DNA of 11,808 bases from Gammaproteobacteria bacterium (GCA_030066245.1 JASJBY010000061.1:1-11808); one strand, 5' to 3'. Counted from the stretch's first letter, positions 1 through 6,420 are shown. Numbers and translations are program-made. The notes: generated by a model from the sequence alone, not told the origin.

Positions 1-139
1 GGTGACTCGGTGACTCGGTGACTCGGTGACTCGGTGACTCGGTGACTCGGTGACTCGGTGACTCGGTGACTCGGTGACTCGGTGACTCGGTGACTCGGTG
101 ACTCGGTGACTCGGTGACTCGGTGACTCGGTGACTCGGT
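1..139. repeat. Perfect 8-bp tandem array, GGTGACTC x 17.4
   Basis: Seventeen uninterrupted, identical copies of GGTGACTC run from base 1 to 136, followed by a partial GGT. The array starts at the window edge, so its true length is unknown. There are no spacers, so it is not a CRISPR. The unit contains the GTGACTC heptamer found in degenerate 7-bp arrays elsewhere in the window, with one extra G. Perfect identity implies recent expansion by slippage. An 8-bp unit is not a multiple of three and no gene is seen to use it here. Confidence 0.97.
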
Positions 140-210
140 CAAAGCATGGCGCGCCCCCAGGGCCTGTCAAGTGCCACGGCCCCGAGCCACTCTTCTTTTT
201 CAAGCTTCAC

Positions 211-246
211 GAGTCACTACTCACCGTTCACTAGTCACTCTCTTCC
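211..246. repeat. Degenerate 7-bp array (revcomp GTGANNN), copy 1
   Basis: Four consecutive 7-bp units, GAGTCAC, TACTCAC, CGTTCAC and TAGTCAC (211-238), are followed by TCTCTTCC. Read on the minus strand each unit is GTGA plus three variable bases. The last unit and tail give AGTCACTCTCTTCC, which recurs exactly at the end of the array at 352-408, so the two are related copies. No gene is associated with it. Confidence 0.85.
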
Positions 247-248
247 CC

Positions 249-276
249 GACCTACGACCTACCATCTACGACCTAC
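249..276. repeat. 7-bp array of GACCTAC (four units)
   Basis: Four tandem heptamers are visible: GACCTAC, GACCTAC, CATCTAC and GACCTAC. On the minus strand they read GTAG plus three bases. The period matches the GTGANNN arrays on either side but the fixed bases differ (GTAG rather than GTGA). It lies between two arrays that share a common tail. Confidence 0.85.
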
Positions 277-351
277 GGCTAAAGCTTAACCGCGGGTGTC
301 ACGGGGACTGACAGCCTGGACGTCACCACCTCTTCCTAGTCACCTATTCCC

Positions 352-408
352 CACTCACCACTCACCACTCACCACTCACTACTCACTGCTCACCAGTCAC
401 TCTCTTCC
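352..408. repeat. Degenerate 7-bp array (revcomp GTGANNN), copy 2
   Basis: Seven consecutive heptamers are seen: CACTCAC four times (352-379), then TACTCAC, TGCTCAC and CAGTCAC (380-400). The array ends with the same AGTCACTCTCTTCC as the array at 211-246. On the minus strand every unit is GTGA plus three variable bases. The four identical units suggest local slippage within an older degenerate array. Confidence 0.87.
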
Positions 409-532
409 ACGCCCCGGCAGCCCGGGCAACATCCATTAGCATTTAATTGATTTCTGGCATAGAATGCTGCGCCAACAATGCAAGGGGGTTTTCATAAATG
501 TGGAGCGGGGGAAAACTGATTAGAGAGAGACA

Positions 533-880
533 CTGATCGCTTGGGGTATTCTGGCCGCGCTGGTCTTGACCGCCTTGGTGCTCACCTGGGCCATTCGCCG
601 AAATCTCCATCAAGGGGAGAATACCAGGGCGAACCTTCACAAACGGCTGCTGGACGTGCGCTTGTCCGGGCTCATGCAGGTCATGGGCATCGATCCGCGA
701 GGCTACCTGAGCCAGGTTACTGTGGTGGACGTGGAACGCCAACTCCGCGCCTGCGGGGGCTGCCCGCACCAGCACCGCTGCGCAGGCGATCTGAGCCGCG
801 CTGCAGACGAAACCCGCTTCACTTACTGCCCGGTTTACACCAGCCTGTCCACCACCCGCGACCTGCTCACCGCCGCCTGA
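533..880 (+). CDS. Membrane-anchored DUF6455-family protein
   Basis: A small protein with an N-terminal hydrophobic helix and a cysteine-rich domain. From the CTG at 533 it has 115 residues: a membrane helix at about residues 2-20 ending in AIRRN, then the DUF6455-like core with LMQVMGIDP, the pattern RACGGC...RC (Cys74, Cys77, Cys83) and a final TYCP (Cys99). The four cysteines could bind a metal, but no function is known to me for this family. The start is uncertain. The frame is open back to a stop at 521. The first standard start is TTG at 566, which would cut the membrane helix in half and has no Shine-Dalgarno. The CTG at 533 keeps the whole helix and sits 5 bases after GAGAG. It ends at TGA, 407 bases before the next gene on the same strand, so a shared operon is not certain. 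Confidence 0.68.
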   Translation: MIAWGILAALVLTALVLTWAIRRNLHQGENTRANLHKRLLDVRLSGLMQVMGIDPRGYLSQVTVVDVERQLRACGGCPHQHRCAGDLSRAADETRFTYCPVYTSLSTTRDLLTAA

Positions 881-1287
881 GCGCCGCCGGCTCGAGGGCC
901 AGTCCCGCTCGACCGCCTTATCCTGATAAGATGGCGAGGTTGAGGGGCGAACTCACAACGGCCGCGTCATCCGCAGGAGCTTTCCGTTGCGCAATTGGCG
1001 ATCTCCTGTACGGGCTTTCACCTCAGCGAAAAACCAGCCCCCTCTGGCAATAGAATAAGAACGCCCGCTGACGTATCTAGACGGCCGAGAAGGCTGAGCC
1101 GATGGCGCTCCAGACCATCCGGACGCTGTCGCCTGGGGCCCGCCGGGTGATGGGGCATGGGCGTAGGAGTCTTAACGCATAGCTGGCTAGGACTCTTCCG
1201 AACTCCCTCGCCTCTAGCTTCCCCGGAAGAAGGGAGCGGAACGCGCCTTGCGGGTCGCCACTGCTAGGAGAGACAGGAGGAAGTTCC
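881..1287 (+). other. Intergenic region and leader of the glycosyltransferase gene
   Basis: No gene is seen. It contains a perfect inverted repeat CTTATC-CT-GATAAG at 917-930. It also has an imperfect direct repeat, TAGGAGTCTT (1164-1173) and TAGGACTCTT (1188-1197), starting 24 bases apart, plus a nested inverted repeat at 1203-1236. The strong ribosome-binding site AGGAGG at 1275-1280 stands 7 bases before the ATG at 1288. A possible -10 box TAGAAT lies at 1049-1054 without a good -35 partner. Confidence 0.5.
1203..1236 (+). promoter_or_regulatory. Nested stem-loop in the leader of the gpgS-like gene
   Basis: CTCCCT (1203-1208) pairs with AGGGAG (1231-1236), and inside it CTTCC (1218-1222) pairs with GGAAG (1225-1229). 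If transcribed this forms a two-part hairpin about 40 bases before the ribosome-binding site. There is no T-rich tail, so it is not an obvious terminator. A role in regulating the osmolyte gene is only a guess. Confidence 0.35.
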
Positions 1288-2571
1288 ATGGCCGACTTTC
1301 ATCAGGACCGAATCGTCACCACGCTGCATGATCTCTACGAGGCTTTCGACCGGGAATCCTATCTGCAAAACCTGGAAACGCGACTCGAAGCCCACGCCGA
1401 GCACAGAAATATTACCCTGTTGCTGCCGTCTCTCTACGCTGAGCTGGAGAATCCTCAGGTCCTCGAGCACATCATCGAGACCATCTGCGGAGTGAACTAC
1501 CTGCATAGGGTCGTCGTCGCGCTGGGTGGCGCACCCAGCGAAGACCAGTTCCGGCATGCGCAGGAGTACTTTTACCGTCTGCGCAGAGCAGACCGGGACG
1601 TGAAGATCGTCTGGGTGGACGGACCACGGGTTCAGCAAGTCCTGAACGACATCGGCAGCCGGGAAATCCCGACCGGCGTCCAGGGCAAAGGGCAGTCTGT
1701 CTGGCTGGCTCTCGGCTATATCTTCGGCAAGGACGATTCCGACGTGGTCGCCCTGCACGACTGCGACATCGTGACCTACGACCGAATCCTGCTGGGCCGC
1801 CTGATCGAGCCCACCGCCAACCCGAACAACGACTTCGAATTCTGCAAGGGCTACTACGCGCGCATCTCGCCAATTGACCGGCAGATGAAGGGCCGAGTGA
1901 CGAGAATCCTGGTAACGCCACTGGTGGATTCCCTGATGGACATCATGGCGCGCTGGAATCACTCGGAGCTGATGCGTTTCTTTCGTTATCACCGGGCCTT
2001 CAAGTATCCGTTGGCCGGCGAGTTCAGCTTTACCACGCAGCTCGGGCGCGGCATCAACGTGGCCTATGATTGGGGTCTGGAGGTTGCCACGCTCTCCCAG
2101 GTCTACGATCAGCTCGTGCCGCGACAGATTGCTCAGATCGACCTGGCGACGAACTATGAACACAAGCATCAGGAGCTATCCCCGGAAGATATGAACCGGG
2201 GGCTTCACCGCATGGTGGTGGACATCGCCAAGTTTTTCCTCATGTACATGCGCGGTCACGCGGTGAGGATGGACGACTCCTTCGTGGACATGATGATCCA
2301 TACCTACTACCAGAACGCCATCAGTTTCATCCGTCGCTACAGCTATGACGCCGAGGTGAACAATCTCCAGTACAACCTGTACGAGGAGGAGGCGGCGGTG
2401 CGGCACTTCCGTGCCTTTCTGTGGAGCGCCTGGGAGCAGAGCCGGGGTCCGCACGAGTCGACCCTGATACCTTCGTGGAACCGCGTCTGCTACGGCTTCC
2501 CGGAGATCTACGAACACATGCTCGACGCGGTGGAAGCCGACAATGCGACGGCGGTGAATCGTGATTCGTGA
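1288..2571 (+). CDS. gpgS: Glucosyl-3-phosphoglycerate synthase-like glycosyltransferase (GT81)
   Basis: A 427-residue cytosolic glycosyltransferase. The family transfers glucose from a nucleotide sugar to 3-phosphoglycerate, giving glucosyl-3-phosphoglycerate, the precursor of the compatible solute glucosylglycerate. Matching family landmarks, in order: N-terminal MADFHQDRIVTTLH; LLLPSLYAELE at 44-54; nucleotide-binding region GKGQSVWLA at 133-141; the metal-binding D-x-D type motif HDCD at 157-160; EFCKGYYAR at 184-192; PLAGEF at 241-246; DWGLEV at 261-266; NYEHKHQ at 289-295; IPSWNRV near 394-400. The start is supported by AGGAGG 7 bases upstream. The last codons (VNRDS, stop) are encoded by a GTGANNN heptamer array that crosses the stop codon. 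No phosphatase (gpgP) gene is in the window. A related mannosyl-transferring activity cannot be excluded from sequence alone. Confidence 0.87.
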   Translation: MADFHQDRIVTTLHDLYEAFDRESYLQNLETRLEAHAEHRNITLLLPSLYAELENPQVLEHIIETICGVNYLHRVVVALGGAPSEDQFRHAQEYFYRLRRADRDVKIVWVDGPRVQQVLNDIGSREIPTGVQGKGQSVWLALGYIFGKDDSDVVALHDCDIVTYDRILLGRLIEPTANPNNDFEFCKGYYARISPIDRQMKGRVTRILVTPLVDSLMDIMARWNHSELMRFFRYHRAFKYPLAGEFSFTTQLGRGINVAYDWGLEVATLSQVYDQLVPRQIAQIDLATNYEHKHQELSPEDMNRGLHRMVVDIAKFFLMYMRGHAVRMDDSFVDMMIHTYYQNAISFIRRYSYDAEVNNLQYNLYEEEAAVRHFRAFLWSAWEQSRGPHESTLIPSWNRVCYGFPEIYEHMLDAVEADNATAVNRDS

Positions 2572-2595
2572 ATCGTGACTGGTGATCGGTGAACG
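2554..2595. repeat. Degenerate 7-bp GTGANNN array across the gpgS stop codon
   Basis: Six consecutive heptamers are visible: GTGAATC, GTGATTC, GTGAATC, GTGACTG, GTGATCG and GTGAACG. Each begins with GTGA and varies in the last three bases. The array begins inside the glycosyltransferase gene, supplies its last codons and its TGA (2569-2571), then runs 24 bases into the intergenic DNA. It has the same consensus as the arrays at 211-246, 352-408 and 10788-10801. Confidence 0.92.
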
Positions 2596-2646
2596 GTCGG
2601 CAGGGAGCGGGGCATGGGGGCTCCCGGTGGGTCGGGGTTGGGGATT

Positions 2647-2667
2647 GCCGCAGACAAGCGGCCTTTT
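2647..2667 (+). terminator. Weak intrinsic terminator candidate after gpgS
   Basis: An all-GC stem GCCGC (2647-2651) and GCGGC (2658-2662) with the loop AGACAA is followed by CTTTT. It lies 75 bases after the plus-strand stop and just past the stop of the convergent minus-strand gene. The stem is short (5 bp), so this is tentative. An overlapping inverted repeat GCCTTT/AAAGGC (2661-2677) covers the minus-strand gene's stop codon. Confidence 0.35.
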
Positions 2668-2669
2668 CG

Positions 2670-3437
2670 TCAAAGGCGTTCGAGCTGTTTGACCTGCAGC
2701 AGTTCCAGCACCGCGCCGGCGGCTGCGCCGCCGAGGAGACCGCCCAGTCCGGCGAGAGGCACATGCTCCAACATGGCCTGAACCGCGTCCTTCAGCTCCG
2801 GGTCGACCCCGAAGCTGCGGGTCACCGCAAGCATCCACATGCCAACGCCAACGACTGCGGCGATGGTCCCGGCGACGAGTCCGATGCCGAGCCAGTGGGG
2901 CAGCAAGCGCTTGAATCGCGGACCGAAACGATAGATGAAAGGTTGTACCAGCATGATGAACAGGAGCGCCATGAGGAAGGTGATAACGACCACGTGCTCC
3001 AGGACCGGCCACACGAACACTATCGCCCCTACGCCCCCCCCTGCCGCTGCGCCCATGACCAGCCCGGAGCCGACGATCAGGGTGGTGCCCTGCCGCCGCT
3101 CGACCAGCTGCGAAGTTGGAACGCCGGCCAGGAGCCCGAGCGCCCCGCACGCCGCAAGAACGTGCCAGGGGGACGGCGGCACCGGAGAGGCGATGACATA
3201 AATGAGACTCGCTATGGAGCCTACCGCCGCACCGACCAGGGCGACGCGCTTGGCACTGAAGAAGCTCACGACAACCGCGCCCGCAACGGCTCCCGTCGGA
3301 ACCAAGAGCCAGAGCGACTCGGTGGCCTGTAACAGGTGCCCAACGAAACCTAAACTGACGATGCTGAAGAACAAGCCGCCGAAGCTGGTGGCAGCGGCTC
3401 TCAGGAGAAGCAAGCGGGTCTTGTCAAAGCTGTCCAT
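2670..3437 (-). CDS. Polytopic membrane protein of unknown function
   Basis: A 255-residue protein made almost entirely of hydrophobic segments. About eight membrane helices can be drawn, near residues 18-36, 42-60, 65-83, 89-107, 120-142, 146-168, 181-204 and 226-246. The segments near 124-139 and 229-241 are rich in Gly and Ala, which suits tight helix packing. There is one charged cytosolic-looking loop (YRFGPRFKR, 169-177). I recognise no family and no catalytic motif. The ATG at 3437 is chosen because it opens the first amphipathic segment MDSFDKTRLL. A GTG at 3485 in the same frame would add 16 residues, and neither start has a clear Shine-Dalgarno. It is convergent with the glycosyltransferase gene and lies downstream of the small membrane protein at 3583-3768 on the same strand. 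Confidence 0.75.
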   Translation of the reverse strand: MDSFDKTRLLLLRAAATSFGGLFFSIVSLGFVGHLLQATESLWLLVPTGAVAGAVVVSFFSAKRVALVGAAVGSIASLIYVIASPVPPSPWHVLAACGALGLLAGVPTSQLVERRQGTTLIVGSGLVMGAAAGGGVGAIVFVWPVLEHVVVITFLMALLFIMLVQPFIYRFGPRFKRLLPHWLGIGLVAGTIAAVVGVGMWMLAVTRSFGVDPELKDAVQAMLEHVPLAGLGGLLGGAAAGAVLELLQVKQLERL

Positions 3438-3582
3438 CGCGGAAGTCGAAACGAATTGAGCCACCCAGAACCTGGTGCATGACACGCGGGCAGCGTCCCA
3501 TGGGAGAATGATAACAACACGGCGTGACTTGGGTGTTTCCGATCGTCGGGAGTTGTTGCGCGAGACGGGCGGCGCGCCAGCG

Positions 3583-3768
3583 CTACCGTCTGGTGTTGGA
3601 GGAGTGTCGGGTTAGCACCGGGGGGCGTCCGGTTAGCTTGGTGAGAATGCAGACAAACATCGCGTAGGCGAGAATCAGGAGCGCACTGCCGACGACTATC
3701 TGCACGAGCACTGACTGAGCAGCGGCCCATTCCGCAAAAACCCGCCAGTGTCCAATCAACCACTGCAT
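3583..3768 (-). CDS. Small single-helix membrane protein
   Basis: A 61-residue protein with one clear membrane helix (about residues 19-44, from SVLVQIVVGS to FVCILTKL). Before it is an aromatic N-terminal part (MQWLIGHWRVFAEW), and after it a short basic tail ending NTRR. No family is recognised. It shares strand with the polytopic membrane protein 145 bases downstream, so the two may be transcribed together. Upstream the frame is closed by a stop at 3808-3810 and ATG at 3768 is the only start. Its own ribosome-binding site is poor (a run of G five bases before the ATG), but a mini-ORF with a strong one ends inside its first codons. It could be a chance ORF; the clean hydrophobic helix argues for a real gene. 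Confidence 0.45.
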   Translation of the reverse strand: MQWLIGHWRVFAEWAAAQSVLVQIVVGSALLILAYAMFVCILTKLTGRPPVLTRHSSNTRR

Positions 3769-3824
3769 GTGTGCCCCCGGGGACGGCCCGCACCCTTGCG
3801 CTGCCGATTATCGAGACCCCGCAT
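3756..3824 (-). CDS. Possible 22-residue leader ORF overlapping the small membrane protein
   Basis: A short frame MRGLDNRQRKGAGRPRGHTC plus two residues begins at ATG 3824. It is preceded by a perfect AGGAGG at 3829-3834 with a 4-base gap. It ends at TGA 3756-3758, 11 bases past the ATG of the 61-residue ORF. This layout would let terminating ribosomes restart on the small membrane gene. The peptide is basic and resembles nothing known. It is too short to be sure it is translated. Confidence 0.25.
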   Translation of the reverse strand: MRGLDNRQRKGAGRPRGHTCSG

Positions 3825-4153
3825 CAGCCCTCCTAGCAATTGGCGTTCCAGGACGACCAATTCTGTGGAATCACGAGACTTGGGGGAGCTGTGCCCGCCT
3901 CCAGATCCTACGCGCCGCTTTGGCCCAAGCCCTGCGGCCCGCCAATCCGATATGTAGGTGATTGTTTTTATGGGGCGTTTTCGAGTTTGCGCCTTCACTG
4001 GCGCAGATGCGCCGGCAACGGATCTGTGAGGAGGTGGGGAGGAAAGGTGGCTGCCCAGGCTCATGGCCGATGGGCAATGTCGCTCGCGGACGCCCTATGA
4101 CGTAGCAGATGGGCCCACAGGGCGCCCGTTGCTGGTGCGGGGCGGGTTAAGAG
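3825..4153. other. Intergenic stretch downstream of aceK, no gene seen
   Basis: No frame here has family resemblance. A short inverted repeat TGCGCC-TTCACT-GGCGCA (3988-4005) is followed, on either strand, by sequence without a T run, so it is not a clear terminator for aceK. The AT-rich patch at 3955-3980 may hold the promoter of the small membrane gene, but I cannot place a -35/-10 pair. Confidence 0.4.
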
Positions 4154-5932
4154 TCAGGCGGAAGCCGCAGCAACCGGTCGTGCCTGCCGCGAGCCGAAGT
4201 GCGGGACGATTCGTCGGGGAAACCGCCTGGCTTCCGGGTAGGGAAAGACATCCTCGAAGTGGCCGGCTTGGATATGGTACTGCTTCCGCTGCCAGTACTC
4301 GGCGTCCAACAGGTCTCCATGCAGCTCGACGAAGATGTCCCGCACTCTCCGTTCGGCGAGCAGGAACGTGGCGAACTCCTCCGGAAAAACGTCGTTGGGA
4401 CCAACCGAGTACCAGGGCTCCGCCATCATCTCGTACTCCGGATAGGGTGCCGGCGGTATGCGCCGGAAGTTGGTCTCCGTCATGTAGCAGATTTCGTCAT
4501 AGTCGTAAAAGACGACGCGCTCGTGCCGGGTGACGCCGAAGTTCTTGAACAGCATGTCTCCAGGGAAAATGTTCGCGGCCGCCAGTTCCCTGATTGCCTG
4601 GCCGTACTCGGCAATGGCATGTCGGAGCTGCTGGTCGCTCGCGGTCTGAATGTAGATGTTCAAAGGCGTCATGCGCCGTTCAATGTACAGGTGCTTGACG
4701 ATCACCTGGCTATCCGCGAGCTCGACGCTGGATCCGGCCTCCCGCCGCAGCTCATCGAGAAGTTCCGGTGAGAAACGATCGAGCGGAAATGCGGCATCCG
4801 AGTATTCCAGGGAATCCGCCATGCGGCCCACCCGGTCGTGCTGCTTGACCAGCTGATACTTCTTCTTCACCGTGTCCCGCGACATGTCTTTGGTCGGGCC
4901 GAAAGTGTCCTTGATGACCTTGAAGACATAGGGGTAGGAGGGCAGAGTGAAGACCGTCATGACCATGCCCTTGACGCCGGGCGCGACCACGAAGGCATCG
5001 CCGGAATGTCTCAGGTGTTCAAGAAAATCCCGATAGAACTCGGTCTTCCCGTGTTTCTGCAGCCCGATGGCTGTATAGAGATCGGCCTTGGTCTTGAAGG
5101 GAAGCAGTCGCGACAGGAAATTCACTACTGTGGACGGTGCCTCGGCATCCACCATGAAGTAGGCTCGGGTGAAGCTGAACACGTTGGCAAAGTCCGATTC
5201 GCCCACCAGCAGCGTGTCCACGTACAAACCACCGTGCTCGTCGTTGAGAATGGGTATGGCGAACGGGGTCTTGGTCGGCCCGTTGACAACCCTGCCGATG
5301 ATATAGGCCGCCTTGTTGCGGAAGAAGGCAAAGTTAAGCACCGCGAGATGGAAATTCTGCTCGCGCGCTTCGGCACCGGGGAAGCCGTCACGGATGAAAC
5401 GCATGATATTGCAGATATCCTTGCGAATATCGGCAAATGGCAAAGAGAAACCAAAGCTGGTGAGAATGTCGCCGATGACCTTGCTAAAGCCGTCGCGCGC
5501 CGGGTAGAGACAGCGGTAGGCCGGCACGTCAGTCTCGATGTGGTCCGTGGCCACGGCGGGCCGTACGAAGATATTGCGGTTATGGTAGTAGCGCCGATGG
5601 AACAATCGGCAGAACACCGAGTTGTAAAATGTTTCGGCCAGCTCCGGTTGCCGGTGCTGGTGTAGCAGGCGCACATATTCTACCTTGATTCGCTTCCATA
5701 GCATCTCGTCCAGCTCGATAATCTCATACCGGCTGCGCAAGTGTTCGATGGTCTCGTTGACGCGCCGGTCGTAATAGTAGATGCGTTCTTTCGACGAAGC
5801 CTGCACGGCAGCCCATTGCGCCGCTTCGAAACGGCGTCGGGCGCCGGCCGTGATTTCGCGAAACAGAAGATAATGTCGGTCGAAGCCGTCGAGGATGGAC
5901 TGCGCGATCTCTTTAGCGAGCGGCCAGGCCAT
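4154..5932 (-). CDS. aceK: Isocitrate dehydrogenase kinase/phosphatase
   Basis: A 592-residue cytosolic bifunctional enzyme (E. coli AceK has 578). It phosphorylates isocitrate dehydrogenase to inactivate it, diverting isocitrate into the glyoxylate shunt, and also removes the phosphate. The ATP-binding stretch APGVKGMVMTVF is at 317-328 and the ATP-contacting Lys at 338 (VFKVIKD). VGRMADSLEYSD holds Asp373, equivalent to the Asp needed for phosphatase activity. The catalytic loop FPGDMLFKNFG (456-466) has Asp459 and Asn464, and the metal-binding YDYDE (476-480) has Asp477. All sit two residues beyond the E. coli numbers. The N-terminal regulatory half (NGPTKTPFAIPILN, 217-230) is intact. Its ATG overlaps the rraA-family stop codon as TAATG, so translation is probably coupled. 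No clear terminator is seen downstream. Confidence 0.97.
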   Translation of the reverse strand: MAWPLAKEIAQSILDGFDRHYLLFREITAGARRRFEAAQWAAVQASSKERIYYYDRRVNETIEHLRSRYEIIELDEMLWKRIKVEYVRLLHQHRQPELAETFYNSVFCRLFHRRYYHNRNIFVRPAVATDHIETDVPAYRCLYPARDGFSKVIGDILTSFGFSLPFADIRKDICNIMRFIRDGFPGAEAREQNFHLAVLNFAFFRNKAAYIIGRVVNGPTKTPFAIPILNDEHGGLYVDTLLVGESDFANVFSFTRAYFMVDAEAPSTVVNFLSRLLPFKTKADLYTAIGLQKHGKTEFYRDFLEHLRHSGDAFVVAPGVKGMVMTVFTLPSYPYVFKVIKDTFGPTKDMSRDTVKKKYQLVKQHDRVGRMADSLEYSDAAFPLDRFSPELLDELRREAGSSVELADSQVIVKHLYIERRMTPLNIYIQTASDQQLRHAIAEYGQAIRELAAANIFPGDMLFKNFGVTRHERVVFYDYDEICYMTETNFRRIPPAPYPEYEMMAEPWYSVGPNDVFPEEFATFLLAERRVRDIFVELHGDLLDAEYWQRKQYHIQAGHFEDVFPYPEARRFPRRIVPHFGSRQARPVAAASA

Positions 5933-6408
5933 TACAGCGCCCCCGACGAGAGGAGAATGCCGTCCTCGTCGCAGTAGACGTGGTTGCCGGGCTCGAAGGT
6001 CACCCCCGCGAATTGCACCGGAATGGCCCGCGTGCCCTCCCCACGCCGTACACTGCGGCGCGGATGGGTGGCCAGGGCTCTCACGCCGATGGCCATGTCG
6101 GCAATTTCGGCACTGTCACGTATGCAGCCGAAGACCACGACCCCGGCCCATCGGTTATCAACCGCCTCACGCGCGAGGCGGTCACCCAGCATGGCACAGC
6201 GCAGGGAGCCGCCGGCGTCCACGACTAGCACTTTACCGTTGCCCGGCTCGGCGAGGGCCTCCTTGACCCGCGAGTTATCTTCGAAGCACTTAACCGTGTC
6301 CACTTGCCCGCAGAAACGGACGTTGCCGCCGAATTCCCGAAGAATGGGGTGAGCCACCTGAACCGAGGTTGCGTGCTGGTCTGATAAATCAGCCGTCTTG
6401 TAATCCAT
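5932..6408 (-). CDS. rraA: RraA-family protein, probable metal-dependent aldolase/oxaloacetate decarboxylase
   Basis: A 158-residue protein of the RraA/HMG-CHA aldolase family (E. coli RraA has 161). Family features are ADLSD at 6-10, the glycine-rich VVDAGGSLRCAMLGD at 62-76, EAVDNRWAGVVVFGCIRD at 81-98, and the C-terminal FAGVTFEPGNHVYCDEDGI. In E. coli RraA binds the scaffold domain of RNase E and inhibits it. Other members are class II pyruvate aldolases that also decarboxylate oxaloacetate, using D-X20-R-D-X2-E/D. This protein has that motif exactly: Asp76, Arg97, Asp98, Glu101. With its place between isocitrate lyase and AceK, an enzymatic role seems at least as likely as RNA-decay control (inference). 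AGGG lies a few bases before the ATG, inside a small inverted repeat TTGCC-AG-GGCAA. Automatic pipelines will call it ribonuclease E activity regulator RraA. Confidence 0.92.
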   Translation of the reverse strand: MDYKTADLSDQHATSVQVAHPILREFGGNVRFCGQVDTVKCFEDNSRVKEALAEPGNGKVLVVDAGGSLRCAMLGDRLAREAVDNRWAGVVVFGCIRDSAEIADMAIGVRALATHPRRSVRRGEGTRAIPVQFAGVTFEPGNHVYCDEDGILLSSGAL

Positions 6409-6420
6409 GTTGCCCTGGCA

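Larger units (their letters stand above)
140..532. other. Repeat-rich stretch without a recognisable gene
   Basis: Apart from the heptamer arrays at 211-246, 249-276 and 352-408 I see no coding signal here. The minus-strand frame that runs through the right part is opposite the DUF6455 gene and resembles nothing. The AT-rich part at 431-500 (with TAGAAT at 460-465 and a small GCAT-AGA-ATGC palindrome at 457-467) is the most likely place for a promoter of the plus-strand gene that follows. A convincing -35 box is not seen. Confidence 0.5.

Noticed and set aside
1..139. Could the terminal array be a CRISPR?
   Set aside because: Units are 8 bp and directly adjacent, with no spacers.
455..470. 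Sigma-54 promoter resembling TGGCA...TGC
   Set aside because: The spacing between the GG and GC elements is 8 or 11 bases, not the required 10.
443..775. Minus-strand 110-residue frame
   Set aside because: Opposite the DUF6455 gene, no family resemblance and no ribosome-binding site.
917..930. Palindrome CTTATC-CT-GATAAG as an operator
   Set aside because: Only 6 bp per arm, no regulator known to me, and no second copy in the window; mentioned in the intergenic entry only.
541..1053. Plus-strand 170-residue frame overlapping the DUF6455 gene
   Set aside because: Arg/Pro/Ala/Ser-rich shadow of the real frame; the frame with ordered Cys residues and a membrane helix is the gene.
1264..2169. 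Minus-strand 301-residue frame inside the glycosyltransferase gene
   Set aside because: Antisense frame kept open by codon bias; the plus strand has clear family motifs throughout.
2589..3332. Plus-strand 247-residue frame opposite the membrane protein
   Set aside because: His/Gln/Arg/Gly-rich shadow; the minus strand gives well-formed membrane helices.
3988..4005. Hairpin TGCGCC-TTCACT-GGCGCA as aceK terminator
   Set aside because: No T run follows on the minus strand and it is about 150 bases past the stop codon.
4838..5665. Plus-strand 275-residue frame inside aceK
   Set aside because: Antisense of a certain gene with all catalytic residues present.
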